A stretch of DNA of 64,000 nt from SCBR16-9 sp964537975 (GCA_964537975.1 CAZIDP010000023.1:4393-68392), one strand, 5' to 3'; shown: positions 35,033 to 45,139, numbered from the stretch's first letter. The notes: a model not told the origin generated them from the letters alone. Made by a program: numbers and translations.

Positions 35033-36865
35033 CTATTCTACCGTGACGCTTTTAGCCAGATTACGTGGCTGGTCCACATCACGGCCCAAGCCACAGGCAA
35101 TGTAGTACGCAAATAATTGCAGTGGTACGGCCACAACAAAGGGACTGAATAATTCATTGCACTCAGGAATATAGAGCACATCAGTGCTGACTTCACAAAT
35201 TGTATTATCGCCTGTTGATGCTATAGAAAGAATCACACCACCACGGGCCCTGATTTCTTCGAGGTTGGAACACACCTTTTCATATACACTGCCTTGCGGC
35301 GCAAGACATACCACAGGAAGTTCGGAGGTCACCAATGCGATGGGGCCATGTTTCATTTCACCTGCGGCATAACCTTCCACATGGATGTAGCTGATTTCTT
35401 TCAGTTTCAGCGCGCCTTCCAATGAACTGGGATAATTAACACCACGACCAATAAACATGGCATTTTTTGAATGCATATACTGCTTTTGCTGCGCGCATGC
35501 CCTGATGCTCTCTGCGTTCATCAGGCATTCCGCTATTTTATCCGGAATCTCCAACAAGCTAGACATCAGTGTGTCAGCATTCTTTTTATTTAGCTTCTCT
35601 CGGACGCGACCCATGTAGATACTGAACAGTGCCAGTGCCGTTAATTGAGAAGTGTAAGCCTTGGTGGAAGCAACGCCAATTTCCGGTCCGGCATAGGTGT
35701 AAATTACACCATCTGATGCACGTGCGATGCTGGAACCGACCACATTAACTATTCCCAATACAGGAGCATGTTCTATATGTGCAATACGAACTGCTTCCAG
35801 CGTGTCTGCGGTTTCCCCAGATTGTGTCACAGGTATTACCAGGGTGTTCTGATCAAGCACCCGGCTGCCATATCGAAACTCAGACGCCAGGTCAACCTCC
35901 ACGGGAATTCGGGCAAAGTGCTCGATAAGATATTTTCCTACCAGACCCGCATGCCAAGCTGTACCACAGGCGACAATCACTATGCGGCTTAAACCACGCA
36001 GTCGTTCTTCGCTCAGCCCTATTTCTGGCAAATGTATATCTAAAGAATCATCTACATATGCGAGCAGTGCGTGGCGCATTACGTCGGGTTGCTGAAAAAT
36101 TTCTTTCAGCATAAAATGCGGGTAACCCTCTTTTTCCGCCTCTACCGCGTCCCACTCAATGGTAGAAGGTGTGTGCGCAACCGATACGCCATGCACATCT
36201 TCTATCGCATACCCATCACGCTGCAGGAGACACACTTCTCCATCAGCAAGATAGATTACTTCGCGTGTATGTTTGATCACTGCTGAAGGGTCAGAACCTA
36301 TGAAAAATTCGCCCTTACCCAGACCAAGAATCAAAGGACTGCCTTTACGTGCAGCTACCAATACATCCGGTTCATTGCGATGCACCACACCGATGGCATA
36401 GGCTCCCCGGACATCTTTCAGTGCGCGTTTTACTGCTTCGAAGAGACTGCCTGCATAATATTTACGAATCAGGTGTGGTAAAACTTCGGTATCGGTGGCG
36501 CTACGAAACTGCACACCATCTTGCTTTAAGCTGTTGCGAAGTTCCTGGAAATTTTCTATTATGCCATTATGAACAACCGCGATTTCCTGGTCTGCATCTA
36601 AATGTGGATGGGCGTTTTCTTCAACAGGCGCACCATGTGTGGCCCAACGCGTGTGACCGATACCCAGTGTTCCTGATAACGGAGAAACTTCCAGCTCTTT
36701 GGTTAATACAGACAATTTTCCTACACATTTTCTGGTCAGAAGCGTGTTATCATGAACCAAGGCAACACCCGCTGAGTCATATCCACGGTATTCCAATCGT
36801 GTAAGACCACCGAGTATGACTGCTTGAGCCTCTTGATCACCAATATAACCAACAATTCCACACAT
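35033..36865 (-). CDS. glmS: Glutamine-fructose-6-phosphate aminotransferase (isomerizing)
   Basis: Makes glucosamine-6-phosphate, the entry to peptidoglycan and LPS amino sugars. The 610-residue length is standard. The N-terminal glutaminase starts MCGIVGYIGD, with C2 as nucleophile, followed by LEYRGYDSAGVA and HTRWATHG. Two SIS domains follow, with VACGTAWHAG, TQSGETADT and the FIGRGVNYPSSLEGALKLKE segment. It ends in NLAKSVTVE as usual. AAGGAG lies 10 bases upstream of the ATG. No glmS ribozyme was recognised in the short leader. Confidence 0.97.
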   Translation of the reverse strand: MCGIVGYIGDQEAQAVILGGLTRLEYRGYDSAGVALVHDNTLLTRKCVGKLSVLTKELEVSPLSGTLGIGHTRWATHGAPVEENAHPHLDADQEIAVVHNGIIENFQELRNSLKQDGVQFRSATDTEVLPHLIRKYYAGSLFEAVKRALKDVRGAYAIGVVHRNEPDVLVAARKGSPLILGLGKGEFFIGSDPSAVIKHTREVIYLADGEVCLLQRDGYAIEDVHGVSVAHTPSTIEWDAVEAEKEGYPHFMLKEIFQQPDVMRHALLAYVDDSLDIHLPEIGLSEERLRGLSRIVIVACGTAWHAGLVGKYLIEHFARIPVEVDLASEFRYGSRVLDQNTLVIPVTQSGETADTLEAVRIAHIEHAPVLGIVNVVGSSIARASDGVIYTYAGPEIGVASTKAYTSQLTALALFSIYMGRVREKLNKKNADTLMSSLLEIPDKIAECLMNAESIRACAQQKQYMHSKNAMFIGRGVNYPSSLEGALKLKEISYIHVEGYAAGEMKHGPIALVTSELPVVCLAPQGSVYEKVCSNLEEIRARGGVILSIASTGDNTICEVSTDVLYIPECNELFSPFVVAVPLQLFAYYIACGLGRDVDQPRNLAKSVTVE

Positions 36866-36949
36866 ATACTATGGACTCCTTGCCAAGAAATTAAAATTAA
36901 TAAACTCACACCAGAAAATTATGACCTATTTCTTGGCAAAAAGCAAAGC

Positions 36950-37639
36950 TTACCATGAATTTGGTAAAATACTGGACAAAACTAGAGTTGCAGAATTTAT
37001 CTCACTGCTATCAAGCCCGAACATTCCCTTTATATATTCTTTAATAAAATCAATAATTTCAATACCGTAATAAATGACCAGGCTCAATATTGCCAATGTC
37101 ACCAAAATACCGATAAATGCAATAACCAGACCTAAGAGCGTGACCAGGCCGTCTTCTTCCAAGAGTCCGACACCGATAAAAAAAATCCCCATTGCAGGCA
37201 GTGTATTGGTCAGCGGAATTGGAATACACATCGAAACACCGCAGCAGGTAACAATGGCACCCATGATCCTGTATGACAAAGGGGTATGATAAATAAAACG
37301 TAATCGTGGACGAACCGCCTTTTCTACAATCGCCAGCGCTTTCACCATACCGCGTACGAGTCGTGAATTCGGACCTGACTTTAATCGGCGCTGTCGTAGT
37401 CGCTCGGGGAACCAGGGAGTATCACGATTAGCTACCATCTGCAAACCAAGCAATACCAAAACCAGGCCGAAAGGTACAGAGTAACCTGGTGCTGGTAATG
37501 GCAAAGCCGATGGAAGCGCAAGAACAATCAAGAAAATGCCAAAACTCTGATGAGTAATCCGGTCCAAGATATCACCTACAGTAATGTCACCTGTATCCTG
37601 GGCCGCAAATATTTCTTGAACGCTTTTGGAAAGTTGCAT
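36950..37639 (-). CDS. ExoD-family membrane protein
   Basis: A 229-residue membrane protein of the ExoD family, named for a Rhizobium gene affecting exopolysaccharide production. Features are ITHQSFGIFLIVLALPSALP near the N-terminus, PFGLVLVLLGLQM, the TPWFPERLRQRRL loop, and the MCIPIPLTNTLPAMGIFFIG segment, with four to five helices in all. The biochemical role is unknown. It lies 52 bases after surE and 84 bases before glmS, all on the minus strand, so the three may share a transcript. Confidence 0.88.
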   Translation of the reverse strand: MQLSKSVQEIFAAQDTGDITVGDILDRITHQSFGIFLIVLALPSALPLPAPGYSVPFGLVLVLLGLQMVANRDTPWFPERLRQRRLKSGPNSRLVRGMVKALAIVEKAVRPRLRFIYHTPLSYRIMGAIVTCCGVSMCIPIPLTNTLPAMGIFFIGVGLLEEDGLVTLLGLVIAFIGILVTLAILSLVIYYGIEIIDFIKEYIKGMFGLDSSEINSATLVLSSILPNSW

Positions 37640-37691
37640 GTATTATGACCTTGCCGTGTGAATTTGAATTAAACGATTATCTGATTAAAGA

Positions 37692-38450
37692 TTACTTCAC
37701 CAAAGAGGAAAGGGCCAATCTGGTTATGACACCATGATTTGTGACATCTCGGTGCAAAGGAGTAATACTGACCTTGCCAGATTCTATGGCATCGAAATCT
37801 GTACCGGATTCTACTATGTGGGCTGGTTCATTACCTCCAATCCAGTAATAAGTACCGCCGCGCGGGTCTTTACGTTCCAGAATTTCATCTTCATAATTAC
37901 GCTGACCCATACGGGTAATGGCAATTCCAGACACGGCATCACAGGTCAAATCCGGAACATTCACATTTAAAGTGGTATCCTGCGGTAATCCCTCTTTGAG
38001 GAGGTATTGTGCCACGTGTATGGCGTATTCAGCAGCAGTATCCATATGGGCAGGTGCATAACTCACATTCGAAATAGCAAAGGAAGGGATACCAAGCAGC
38101 ATACCTTCATAAGCGCCTGCAACTGTGCCGGAGTAGGTCACATCATCTCCCAGATTTGCGCCTGGATTTATACCAGAAACCACCAGGTCGGGACGACGGC
38201 CCAGCAAAGCACGTACAGCTAGCATCACACAATCGGTGGGCGTTCCATCAACGGAAAACCAGTTGTCGTCGTATTCGACGACACGTAATGGGCGATGTAG
38301 TGATACGCCATGCCCAACGGCACTCTGCTGGGAGTCTGGCGCGTACACACAGATTTCACCCAAAGATTTCATGGCTTCGGCCAGAAATCTCAAACCGGGA
38401 GCACGTATACCATCATCATTGGTTACAAGAATAAAGGGTCGTTTTGACAT
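37692..38450 (-). CDS. surE: 5'/3'-nucleotidase SurE
   Basis: A metal-dependent phosphatase of nucleoside monophosphates and short polyphosphate, linked to stationary-phase survival. The 252-residue protein has the N-terminal metal motif LVTNDDGIRAPG, then APDSQQSAVGH, GTPTDCV, and SGINPGANLGDDVTYSGTVA, all diagnostic. The start at 38450 has AGAG close upstream. Confidence 0.96.
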   Translation of the reverse strand: MSKRPFILVTNDDGIRAPGLRFLAEAMKSLGEICVYAPDSQQSAVGHGVSLHRPLRVVEYDDNWFSVDGTPTDCVMLAVRALLGRRPDLVVSGINPGANLGDDVTYSGTVAGAYEGMLLGIPSFAISNVSYAPAHMDTAAEYAIHVAQYLLKEGLPQDTTLNVNVPDLTCDAVSGIAITRMGQRNYEDEILERKDPRGGTYYWIGGNEPAHIVESGTDFDAIESGKVSITPLHRDVTNHGVITRLALSSLVK

Positions 38451-38522
38451 ATGAATCTCTATTACAATCCAGGTAAGTTATTTACAACAATCAGTGGGAC
38501 ATTAAATCATAGGCACTTTAAC

Positions 38523-38569
38523 ACAAAAAATCAAAACCGGCGGCAACCTGTTAAAATTGCCCCCGGTTT
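38523..38569 (-). terminator. Rho-independent terminator of the isomerase-like gene
   Basis: A 12-bp stem with one C-C mismatch (AAACCGGCGGCAA / TTGCCCCCGGTTT, 10-base loop) is followed on the minus strand by TTTTGATTTTTT. It lies about 60 bases after the stop of the gene at 38631. Confidence 0.85.
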
Positions 38570-38630
38570 CTTTGTAATAAGATTATAGGATAAAGTCATC
38601 CTGTGTCCAGTAAATTATCTGTCCCAAAAA

Positions 38631-40106
38631 TCAGACATTGCCGATAAGCTCCATATTGTACATCCTTGCAAAAGCATTCATGCTCCTGGCCAGCCCGGGC
38701 TTCGCACAAAAGAGTATGGGGTGTGGCCCTGGATAGATATCACATACATCATCCACTTTATCGACTGCTACCAGGACACGTGTAGCACAACCGCCTGTCG
38801 GAGGGGAGGCAGGAGATTCGATTACTTTACCTGTCCAGCAGCTCACAGCATCTTGTCCACTATGATATTTCGCGAGTACTACCGGTTCATCAGGCGTCCA
38901 CTGAACATCCAAGGCTGCTGTGTTGGGCAACTGATGGAAGAATGGCCGCACCATGTATTCTTGTTCCGGGCCTTCTGGTCCATGCAATTTAGTGGCACAG
39001 GTGCAGTGAGAAGCGAAGTAGTGATTGTTGCTGGTGTCAAACTCTGGATTGTGCATGAATCCGGGACGATCAAATAACCAACGCCCCAGCATCTGGGTCA
39101 ATGTGCCATTCAAATCATTCTCACATCCATTGGGTATAAGGTTTCCATTATTGATGGCAAAACTGATACATGGCTTACGATGTTTCAGCATCAGACATTC
39201 GATAGTAATCGCGTCGGCTTCATAACGTTCTATGATTTGCCCCACAGCCTGATGGGCTCGAAAAGCGTCGATGATGTATTCGTCGTTGACACCTGTGACA
39301 TGAAATGCTTCCTCTTTATAGCGCATGGCCTCTCTAATCAGCGCCTCATCCGGTTGTACCGCATCAAAAATGGCATTGAATTCATCAGCAGGCGCACCGA
39401 CAAGGTCTACACCCAGCTTTGCTTCCTGCTCATGGACCGGCTCGGCGCCAGAAACCCGGAGCAAGCGACTTTGGGAGAGCATTTTCTTCGTCCGCACTGC
39501 ACGAAGGCCCCGTTCTATTTCTTCCCAATTTTCGATGGAGTGGATGTAATAGAATCCATCGGACTTACGCAGATATTCAGGAGGCAACTGGTGGTTTGAA
39601 CCAACAGGTTGGTATACGATGCCTGTTGGAGCTGCTTCCTTCACCATGCGGTATGACCAGGGCGACAATGAATTCCAGAAATTAACAATCAGGACCGCAT
39701 CTGGTTTTTCAGCCTGGGCTTTGCTGATAAAAGCATCCACTTTCTCAGACTGATAAATTGCTGTTGGCATGAATTCCACATCAATGTCCAGTTTTTCAGC
39801 AATACGATGAATTTCGTGTGTAAACTTTTTCTCTTGCTCTTCCGGCATGAATTGATTGCCAGGCCAGGTAAACCAATTATGCCGTGCCCAACCATCTTCC
39901 ATTTCACCTGCTTCAACTACATGTGCTGGCGGATACAAGAATGCAACCAAGACCCGTGCTGGAGCTTTGGATGCATTTGGCGCGGTTGCCATTGCAGGTA
40001 GTGTCCCGGCAAGCGACGAAGTTATTATACCGGCAGCACTGATGGCACCAGCGGTAGCCATAAACTCTCGGCGGTTGATCCCACACGATGAACAAGACTC
40101 ACACAT
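38631..40106 (-). CDS. Tat-exported L-fucose/L-arabinose isomerase-like protein
   Basis: A 491-residue protein from the ATG at 40106, which follows GGGGGA by 8 bases. The Tat signal is N11-R-R-E-F-M with a hydrophobic AISAAGIITSSLAG segment. The body resembles the FucI/AraA isomerase fold: alternating strands with ADAITIECLML, CISFAINNGNLIPNGCEND, and a C-terminal SHCTCATKLHGPEG region with VVLAKYHSGQDAVSC. Such proteins are usually cytoplasmic ketol-isomerases; a Tat signal and the many cysteines at the N-terminus are unusual. It follows the Gfo/Idh/MocA gene by 63 bases, so the two are probably one operon. The activity is unproven. Confidence 0.72.
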   Translation of the reverse strand: MCESCSSCGINRREFMATAGAISAAGIITSSLAGTLPAMATAPNASKAPARVLVAFLYPPAHVVEAGEMEDGWARHNWFTWPGNQFMPEEQEKKFTHEIHRIAEKLDIDVEFMPTAIYQSEKVDAFISKAQAEKPDAVLIVNFWNSLSPWSYRMVKEAAPTGIVYQPVGSNHQLPPEYLRKSDGFYYIHSIENWEEIERGLRAVRTKKMLSQSRLLRVSGAEPVHEQEAKLGVDLVGAPADEFNAIFDAVQPDEALIREAMRYKEEAFHVTGVNDEYIIDAFRAHQAVGQIIERYEADAITIECLMLKHRKPCISFAINNGNLIPNGCENDLNGTLTQMLGRWLFDRPGFMHNPEFDTSNNHYFASHCTCATKLHGPEGPEQEYMVRPFFHQLPNTAALDVQWTPDEPVVLAKYHSGQDAVSCWTGKVIESPASPPTGGCATRVLVAVDKVDDVCDIYPGPHPILFCAKPGLARSMNAFARMYNMELIGNV

Positions 40107-40169
40107 GATGTAATCCCCCATCTTGTTGCTTTTACCAATCAAACGAAAATTTGCTTACACAAAAGTCGA

Positions 40170-41477
40170 TTATGTCAGTCGTCTGCTATACGGTAGAGTC
40201 CAAGGGCTTCGGTACGCGCATGCAACGAGGGCGTCTGCTTCCGGATTGTTGGTTACGCGTTCTGTTTCTTCATCCCAATGTACTTCTGCACCAGTCCGAA
40301 ATGCCAGATTCCCAAGATGCGCAATGGTCGATACAAAATGACTAATTTCAAAATTTTGTACTGGTTGCTCACGGGTTTTGACACAGTCCAGGAAATTGCG
40401 CACATGGGCAAGGCGGGGGTCTGATGAAAAAACTTCTGTAATAGGTTCGAGGTCACGCTTCTTTGGTTCCGGGATAAACTCCCAGGATGATTCTGTTATA
40501 ATTACCGTGCCTTCAGAACCGCAAAACAGCATTCCATGAGGTTTGCCACCAGGCCCGATGCCGCCCAGCATTTGTTGTTCAAACACCAGGGAGTAATCAG
40601 CAAACTCATAAAGCGCAATTTGGGTGTCAGGTGTTTCGCTGTTGTCATCTACGACATACCTGCCCCCGGTAGAACTGACCCTTCGCGGCATTTCCGGCCC
40701 CATTGCCCACTGACATATATTAAGTAAATGCACCCCCCAGTCGGTCATGAGACCTCCGGCATAATCCCAATACCACCGAAAATTAAAATGGAACCGGTTG
40801 GGGTTGAAGGGACGTTCTGGAGCAGGTCCCAACCAGAAATCGTAGTCTGCTTCTTCTGGAGGTGTACCATCTGGTGGATTCCCGATGCCGCCAACCCAAT
40901 CCAGGTAGGACCAGGCCCGAACCAAGCGTATTTTCCCTGCTTTGCCGGATTGTATAAACGCTACGGCGTCAGCGATATTGACCCCACTGCGCCAATGGGT
41001 GCCCATTTGAGCCACTGAATTGTTTGCTTTGGCTGCTTCCAGCATTGCGCGGCCTTCGTCGATTGATTTACCAAGCGGTTTTTCACAATAGACATCCAGC
41101 CCTGCCTGGCAGGCATAAATCGTGGGTAGTGCATGCCAGTGATCGGGTGTGCATACAAGGACCGCATCCAGATCATTTCTGTCCAGCACCTGTCTGAAAT
41201 CATGAACCATATCCGGGCGATGGTTACGATGTCCATCGACAATTTGCGCGCCTATTTCCAAGTGCCGTTTATCAATGTCGCACACAACGGCAAAATCGAC
41301 ATCTGGATTATGAAGAAAAGTTTCCATATTGACTCTACCGATACCACCACAGCCAATCGCACCTACCACGATTTTGTCATTTGCAGACACAGCCTTGCTG
41401 TTTGCTGTGTACATTGTTGAGGTTGCCAGTGCCAGAGAAGCACCTTTCATAAAATTACGCCTTGATAATCCACCCAT
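40170..41477 (-). CDS. Tat-exported Gfo/Idh/MocA family oxidoreductase
   Basis: A 435-residue protein from the ATG at 41477 (GGGAG upstream); the 55 extra residues of the longer frame look like translated leader. The Tat signal is SRRNFMKGASLALA. The Rossmann motif AIGCGGIGRVN follows, then TPDHWHALP and the EKP motif (DVYCEKPLGK), all typical of this NAD(P)-dependent sugar oxidoreductase family. The C-terminal part has the LMTDWGVHLLNICQWAMG signature of Tat-bearing members abundant in Planctomycetes and relatives. Substrate is probably a sugar or inositol derivative. It leads the operon with the isomerase-like gene. Confidence 0.92.
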   Translation of the reverse strand: MGGLSRRNFMKGASLALATSTMYTANSKAVSANDKIVVGAIGCGGIGRVNMETFLHNPDVDFAVVCDIDKRHLEIGAQIVDGHRNHRPDMVHDFRQVLDRNDLDAVLVCTPDHWHALPTIYACQAGLDVYCEKPLGKSIDEGRAMLEAAKANNSVAQMGTHWRSGVNIADAVAFIQSGKAGKIRLVRAWSYLDWVGGIGNPPDGTPPEEADYDFWLGPAPERPFNPNRFHFNFRWYWDYAGGLMTDWGVHLLNICQWAMGPEMPRRVSSTGGRYVVDDNSETPDTQIALYEFADYSLVFEQQMLGGIGPGGKPHGMLFCGSEGTVIITESSWEFIPEPKKRDLEPITEVFSSDPRLAHVRNFLDCVKTREQPVQNFEISHFVSTIAHLGNLAFRTGAEVHWDEETERVTNNPEADALVACAYRSPWTLPYSRRLT

Positions 41478-41578
41478 GACATAACTCCCGATTTTCTTGT
41501 TAGTAAGACACTTTACATCACTATAGTACTTTGATCTCTTTTTTTCAAAATTAAATATTTCGCAGAAAGGATAAATAT

Positions 41579-41624
41579 AAAAAAAAGCGAGGCGCTGATA
41601 TCGAATTTCTCGAATCAACGCCTC
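41579..41624 (-). terminator. Rho-independent terminator after the MFS gene
   Basis: On the minus strand GAGGCG / CGCCTC closes a long, partly paired stem (inner TCGA/TCGA pairing) followed by GC and eight T's. It lies 50 bases after the MFS stop and 100 bases before the oxidoreductase start. Confidence 0.87.
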
Positions 41625-41670
41625 AATCAAAAATCTTCTCATTTCAAAAGGCTACTAATCTACAACCTTT

Positions 41671-43230
41671 TCATGGACTATCGTTTTCGTAATCACTCTC
41701 CACATTGTCACCATGACCCAAATTCACAACAGAATAACCACCTCGACTTTTAAAGTAAAGGATCAAGATAACGTAGCAAATCAGCATGAAAAGCGGAAAT
41801 AATGCTACTGTAGCCAAAGCACTCTTTTTGGCATCTTGCGTAATAGCAACAATGGTTGCACTTTCATCTTCGAGGGCTGTCTCCAATAGTTCCCTGTTTA
41901 CGGCAAAATATTCGCCAAAGATGCCCGCTTCTTCAGTCACATAGGTGCTGAAAAGTTGCGTACCTGCTTCTTCATCGTGAATCTGAATTTCATTCACGAT
42001 CTGCCTGTCCTGGAAATTCCCCAGGAATGGGCTTCCAACCACCCCCACACTCAACATACCCACACCGGCTATCGCATTCAGCGTAAGTGCACCACCTTTT
42101 GGGAAACGTTCGGCTACAATGCCCAACATGGTTGGCCAGAAGAAGGACTTACCGAACCCATAAAATGTGGCGGCTATCAGAATAGCAACACCAGCGGCCA
42201 TTGACAGCCAATAGAGGCCAGCTATAGCAATAACACAGCAGATGGCCAACAAACCCAACGGTGTGAATCGTTGTACCAAGGGCCCCGAAGCGAAGAATCG
42301 AAGTAACATCATGATAAAAGAGGTATAGACCAGGACCCAGCCGGCACTAATGCCCAATTCGGCCATTGCAGGGCGCATCAGTTCGCTGATCCAGCTATCT
42401 GTACCCAATTCTGTAATTGCCAGAGGCATCATGATGATGAGCAGGAACAAGAACAATGGTTTCCCAAAGCTTTTAACATAATAAGCGTAAATTCCGGTAA
42501 CAACCAGAATAATTAAGACTTCAAGATAAAATGGAATGCTGAAGACACGACCTATCTCAAAGGTAATCATACTGACTACAATCAGGCAACCAATGGCACC
42601 GGCTTCTTTCAGCATATCCATATACGACACACCTGCCGCGACACGCTCATTGACCGGGAAGTGCGCACGCGCCAGCATCAACCCGTAAATTGCGGTGGGA
42701 ATCAGCAACAAGCCAACTTTAATACGCCAATCAGCTTCACCCAGGAAAATTACCAGCAAGCCACCCAGCACCAGACCGGCTGGCCAACCGGCGTGCAGTA
42801 TGTTGAGCCACTTAGTTTTATTACGTTTAAACATGGTTGCAACCACGGGATTGATTACCGCTTCGACGGTACCATTACCCAGTGCGACGATGAAGGTTCC
42901 GATGTACAAACCCCAGTATCCTGATGCAAAAATGGTAATGATTGCCGACAAGACATGGCATGCAAATGCAAAAACCATAGCCTTTCCATAACCGATTTTG
43001 TCGATTATCAGGCTGAACAGTACAATACTGATTGCAAACGGCCACAAACCAACCCCAAAAAGCTCGCCTTTCTGAGTTTCTGTAAGGTTAAAATCGGTTG
43101 CCCAGTCATCAATTATCAGTGCGCGAATGATGAATGCGGCAGATGTTGCAATGAGGGCCAGAAAGCATCCCCAGAACAATTTCATATCTGGCTGATCGAT
43201 AGCATTGTCTCGTGTTGTTGGATCACTCAT
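41671..43230 (-). CDS. MFS transporter
   Basis: A 519-residue major facilitator with about 12-14 helices. It begins FWGCFLALIATSAAFIIRAL, and has the loop with IIDKIGYGKAMVFAF (a divergent MFS motif A) and YIGTFIVALGNGTVEAVINP, where sugar MFS members of this type carry conserved polar residues. A long insert between late helices (about 405-470) includes an acidic segment. Its position upstream of the Gfo/Idh/MocA and isomerase-like genes suggests sugar or polyol uptake for that pathway, though a terminator separates them. A GGAGGAAGGG ribosome site precedes the ATG. Confidence 0.88.
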   Translation of the reverse strand: MSDPTTRDNAIDQPDMKLFWGCFLALIATSAAFIIRALIIDDWATDFNLTETQKGELFGVGLWPFAISIVLFSLIIDKIGYGKAMVFAFACHVLSAIITIFASGYWGLYIGTFIVALGNGTVEAVINPVVATMFKRNKTKWLNILHAGWPAGLVLGGLLVIFLGEADWRIKVGLLLIPTAIYGLMLARAHFPVNERVAAGVSYMDMLKEAGAIGCLIVVSMITFEIGRVFSIPFYLEVLIILVVTGIYAYYVKSFGKPLFLFLLIIMMPLAITELGTDSWISELMRPAMAELGISAGWVLVYTSFIMMLLRFFASGPLVQRFTPLGLLAICCVIAIAGLYWLSMAAGVAILIAATFYGFGKSFFWPTMLGIVAERFPKGGALTLNAIAGVGMLSVGVVGSPFLGNFQDRQIVNEIQIHDEEAGTQLFSTYVTEEAGIFGEYFAVNRELLETALEDESATIVAITQDAKKSALATVALFPLFMLICYVILILYFKSRGGYSVVNLGHGDNVESDYENDSP

Positions 43231-43654
43231 AAACGTGTACCCTTCCTCCCTGCCATCGCCCCGATGGCATTAGATGATTGAATGTCTTGGTTCTCGCACA
43301 AAAGCTTTCAGCATTGAATTCTAATTCCATCGGCACTAAATTTGGTTCATCGGTTCATCATCTACACTTTAGTCTACACTGAAAGCTTTTAATTACTTCA
43401 CGCATAACCTGTTATCTTGACAGGATAGTAATTTACGAACCTTAAATTGATATATTTGTGCCCTCCCATTCGATTTGTAACCACTATATTATTCATTCCC
43501 GAAAACAAACCGCTGGAAATAAACCTGTCGGATGTAAATCCAGCCGGTATAGATAGTACATTCTTGACAGCCCATGATCAAATCACATATTGATATTAAT
43601 TGAAAACCTTATGTAGCAGTTCTATGTTTGTCTATTCACAACCAATAATAATAT
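43231..43654. other. Intergenic region between glpK and the MFS gene
   Basis: No gene was recognised. It holds a bulged hairpin after glpK (43509-43548) and presumably the MFS promoter. Confidence 0.5.
43500..43548 (-). terminator. Weak terminator-like hairpin after glpK
   Basis: On the minus strand ACCGGCTGGA pairs with TCCAGCGGT with one bulged C and a long loop, followed by TTTGTTTTC. It lies about 110 bases after the glpK stop; the long loop makes it uncertain. Confidence 0.35.
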
Positions 43655-45139
43655 TTATTCATCTCTCATTGAGCGAGTACGCTTTACTGCCGCTTTCCAT
43701 CCCTTTAAAACCTCCCCACGCGTAACACTGTCCCATTGAGGTTCAAACCGGTCTTCTGTCGCACCAATACGTTTAAAGTCAGATTCATCTTCCCAGAAAC
43801 CCACAGCCAACCCGGCCAAAAATGCGGCTCCGAGTGCAGTAGCTTCAATGCTGGCACTACGCAGTACCGGGATACCCAACACATCTGCCTGGTGTTGCAT
43901 GAGCAGATTGTTGGCCGATGCGCCACCGTCCGCCCGTAGCTCTGGAATGGTAATTCCACTATCCATTTCCATGGCATGGAGTACATCAGCAGATTGAAAC
44001 GAGATGGATTCCAGGGCAGCACGCACCAGATGGGAACGATTGGTTCCACGACTTAATCCACAAATGGTACCTTGCGCACGCATGTCCCAGTGCGGGGCAC
44101 CGAGACCAACAAAAGCAGGAACCACATAGACTCCCCCAGTGTCGGATACAAGTGATGCGATGGTTTCACTTTCTTCTGCTGTTTTAATGAGTTGTAATTC
44201 ATCCCGTAACCATTGAATGACAGCACCCGCGACAAATACGCTACCTTCAAGGGCATACTCAACCTGGTTGTGCATTCCCCAGGCAATCGTTGTCAACAAT
44301 CCGTGGCTGGAGGTGACTGGTCTTTCGCCCGTATTCATCAGCATGAAGCACCCTGTGCCATAGGTGTTTTTACAATCGCCTGCATTAAATGCGGTCTGCC
44401 CGAACAGGGCGCTTTGTTGGTCGCCAACCAGGGCTGTTACCGGGATATCTGGTCCGAAAATATTGGTATTACCAAAATGGTGACTGGTAGGATAGACCTC
44501 GGGCAACAGAGACGCTGGAATATCAAGTATGGACAGAAGTTCTTCATCCCATTCCAGCGTGTTGATATTGAACATCAATGTACGGGATGCATTGGTCAGA
44601 TCAGTTGCATGGTTACCCGTCAGATTGTACAACAACCAACTATCAACCGTACCGAAACACAGCTCCCCATTTTCTGCACGTTTTCGAAGTGACGGGTGCT
44701 GCCGCAATAGCCAACATATTTTAGTGCCTGAAAAATAAGCATCAAGTACCAGGCCTGTTTTTCTTTGAAACAAAGCTTCATACCCATTTAAGCGAAGCCT
44801 TTCACATTGGGAAACGGTACGTCGGCATTGCCAGACTATTGCATTGTGTACTGGCTTTCCGGTAGCGCGTTCCCATAACAACGTCGTTTCGCGCTGGTTC
44901 GTGATGCCGATAGCAGCAATGGATTTGGGATCAATTCCCGATTTTTCCACCACCGCCATCGCGGTACGTTTTTGGCTATCCCAAATAGCTAGTGGGTCAT
45001 GTTCAACCCATCCCGGACGTGGATAGTATTGCTGGAATTCTTCTTGCGCGCTGGCAATTATCTGCGCACCATGATCGAACAAGATACTTCTGGAACTGGT
45101 TGTGCCCTGGTCCAGAGCCAACACATATTTTTTCCCCAT
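43655..45139 (-). CDS. glpK: Glycerol kinase
   Basis: Phosphorylates glycerol to glycerol-3-phosphate in the cytoplasm. The 494-residue protein has the FGGY-kinase start LALDQGTTSSRSILFD, the IGITNQRETT motif, the TGLVLDAYFSGTKICWLL segment, GDQQSALFGQ and NTYGTGCFMLMNTG. The FGGY second signature is near the C-terminus (RADGGASANNLLMQ). No glpF or glpD is adjacent. GGGGAG lies 10 bases before the ATG. Confidence 0.97.
   Translation of the reverse strand: MGKKYVLALDQGTTSSRSILFDHGAQIIASAQEEFQQYYPRPGWVEHDPLAIWDSQKRTAMAVVEKSGIDPKSIAAIGITNQRETTLLWERATGKPVHNAIVWQCRRTVSQCERLRLNGYEALFQRKTGLVLDAYFSGTKICWLLRQHPSLRKRAENGELCFGTVDSWLLYNLTGNHATDLTNASRTLMFNINTLEWDEELLSILDIPASLLPEVYPTSHHFGNTNIFGPDIPVTALVGDQQSALFGQTAFNAGDCKNTYGTGCFMLMNTGERPVTSSHGLLTTIAWGMHNQVEYALEGSVFVAGAVIQWLRDELQLIKTAEESETIASLVSDTGGVYVVPAFVGLGAPHWDMRAQGTICGLSRGTNRSHLVRAALESISFQSADVLHAMEMDSGITIPELRADGGASANNLLMQHQADVLGIPVLRSASIEATALGAAFLAGLAVGFWEDESDFKRIGATEDRFEPQWDSVTRGEVLKGWKAAVKRTRSMRDE

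Noticed and set aside
41478..41642. N-terminal extension of the Gfo/Idh/MocA gene
   Set aside because: It passes through the MFS terminator hairpin, and the Tat signal starts cleanly at 41477 behind GGGAG.
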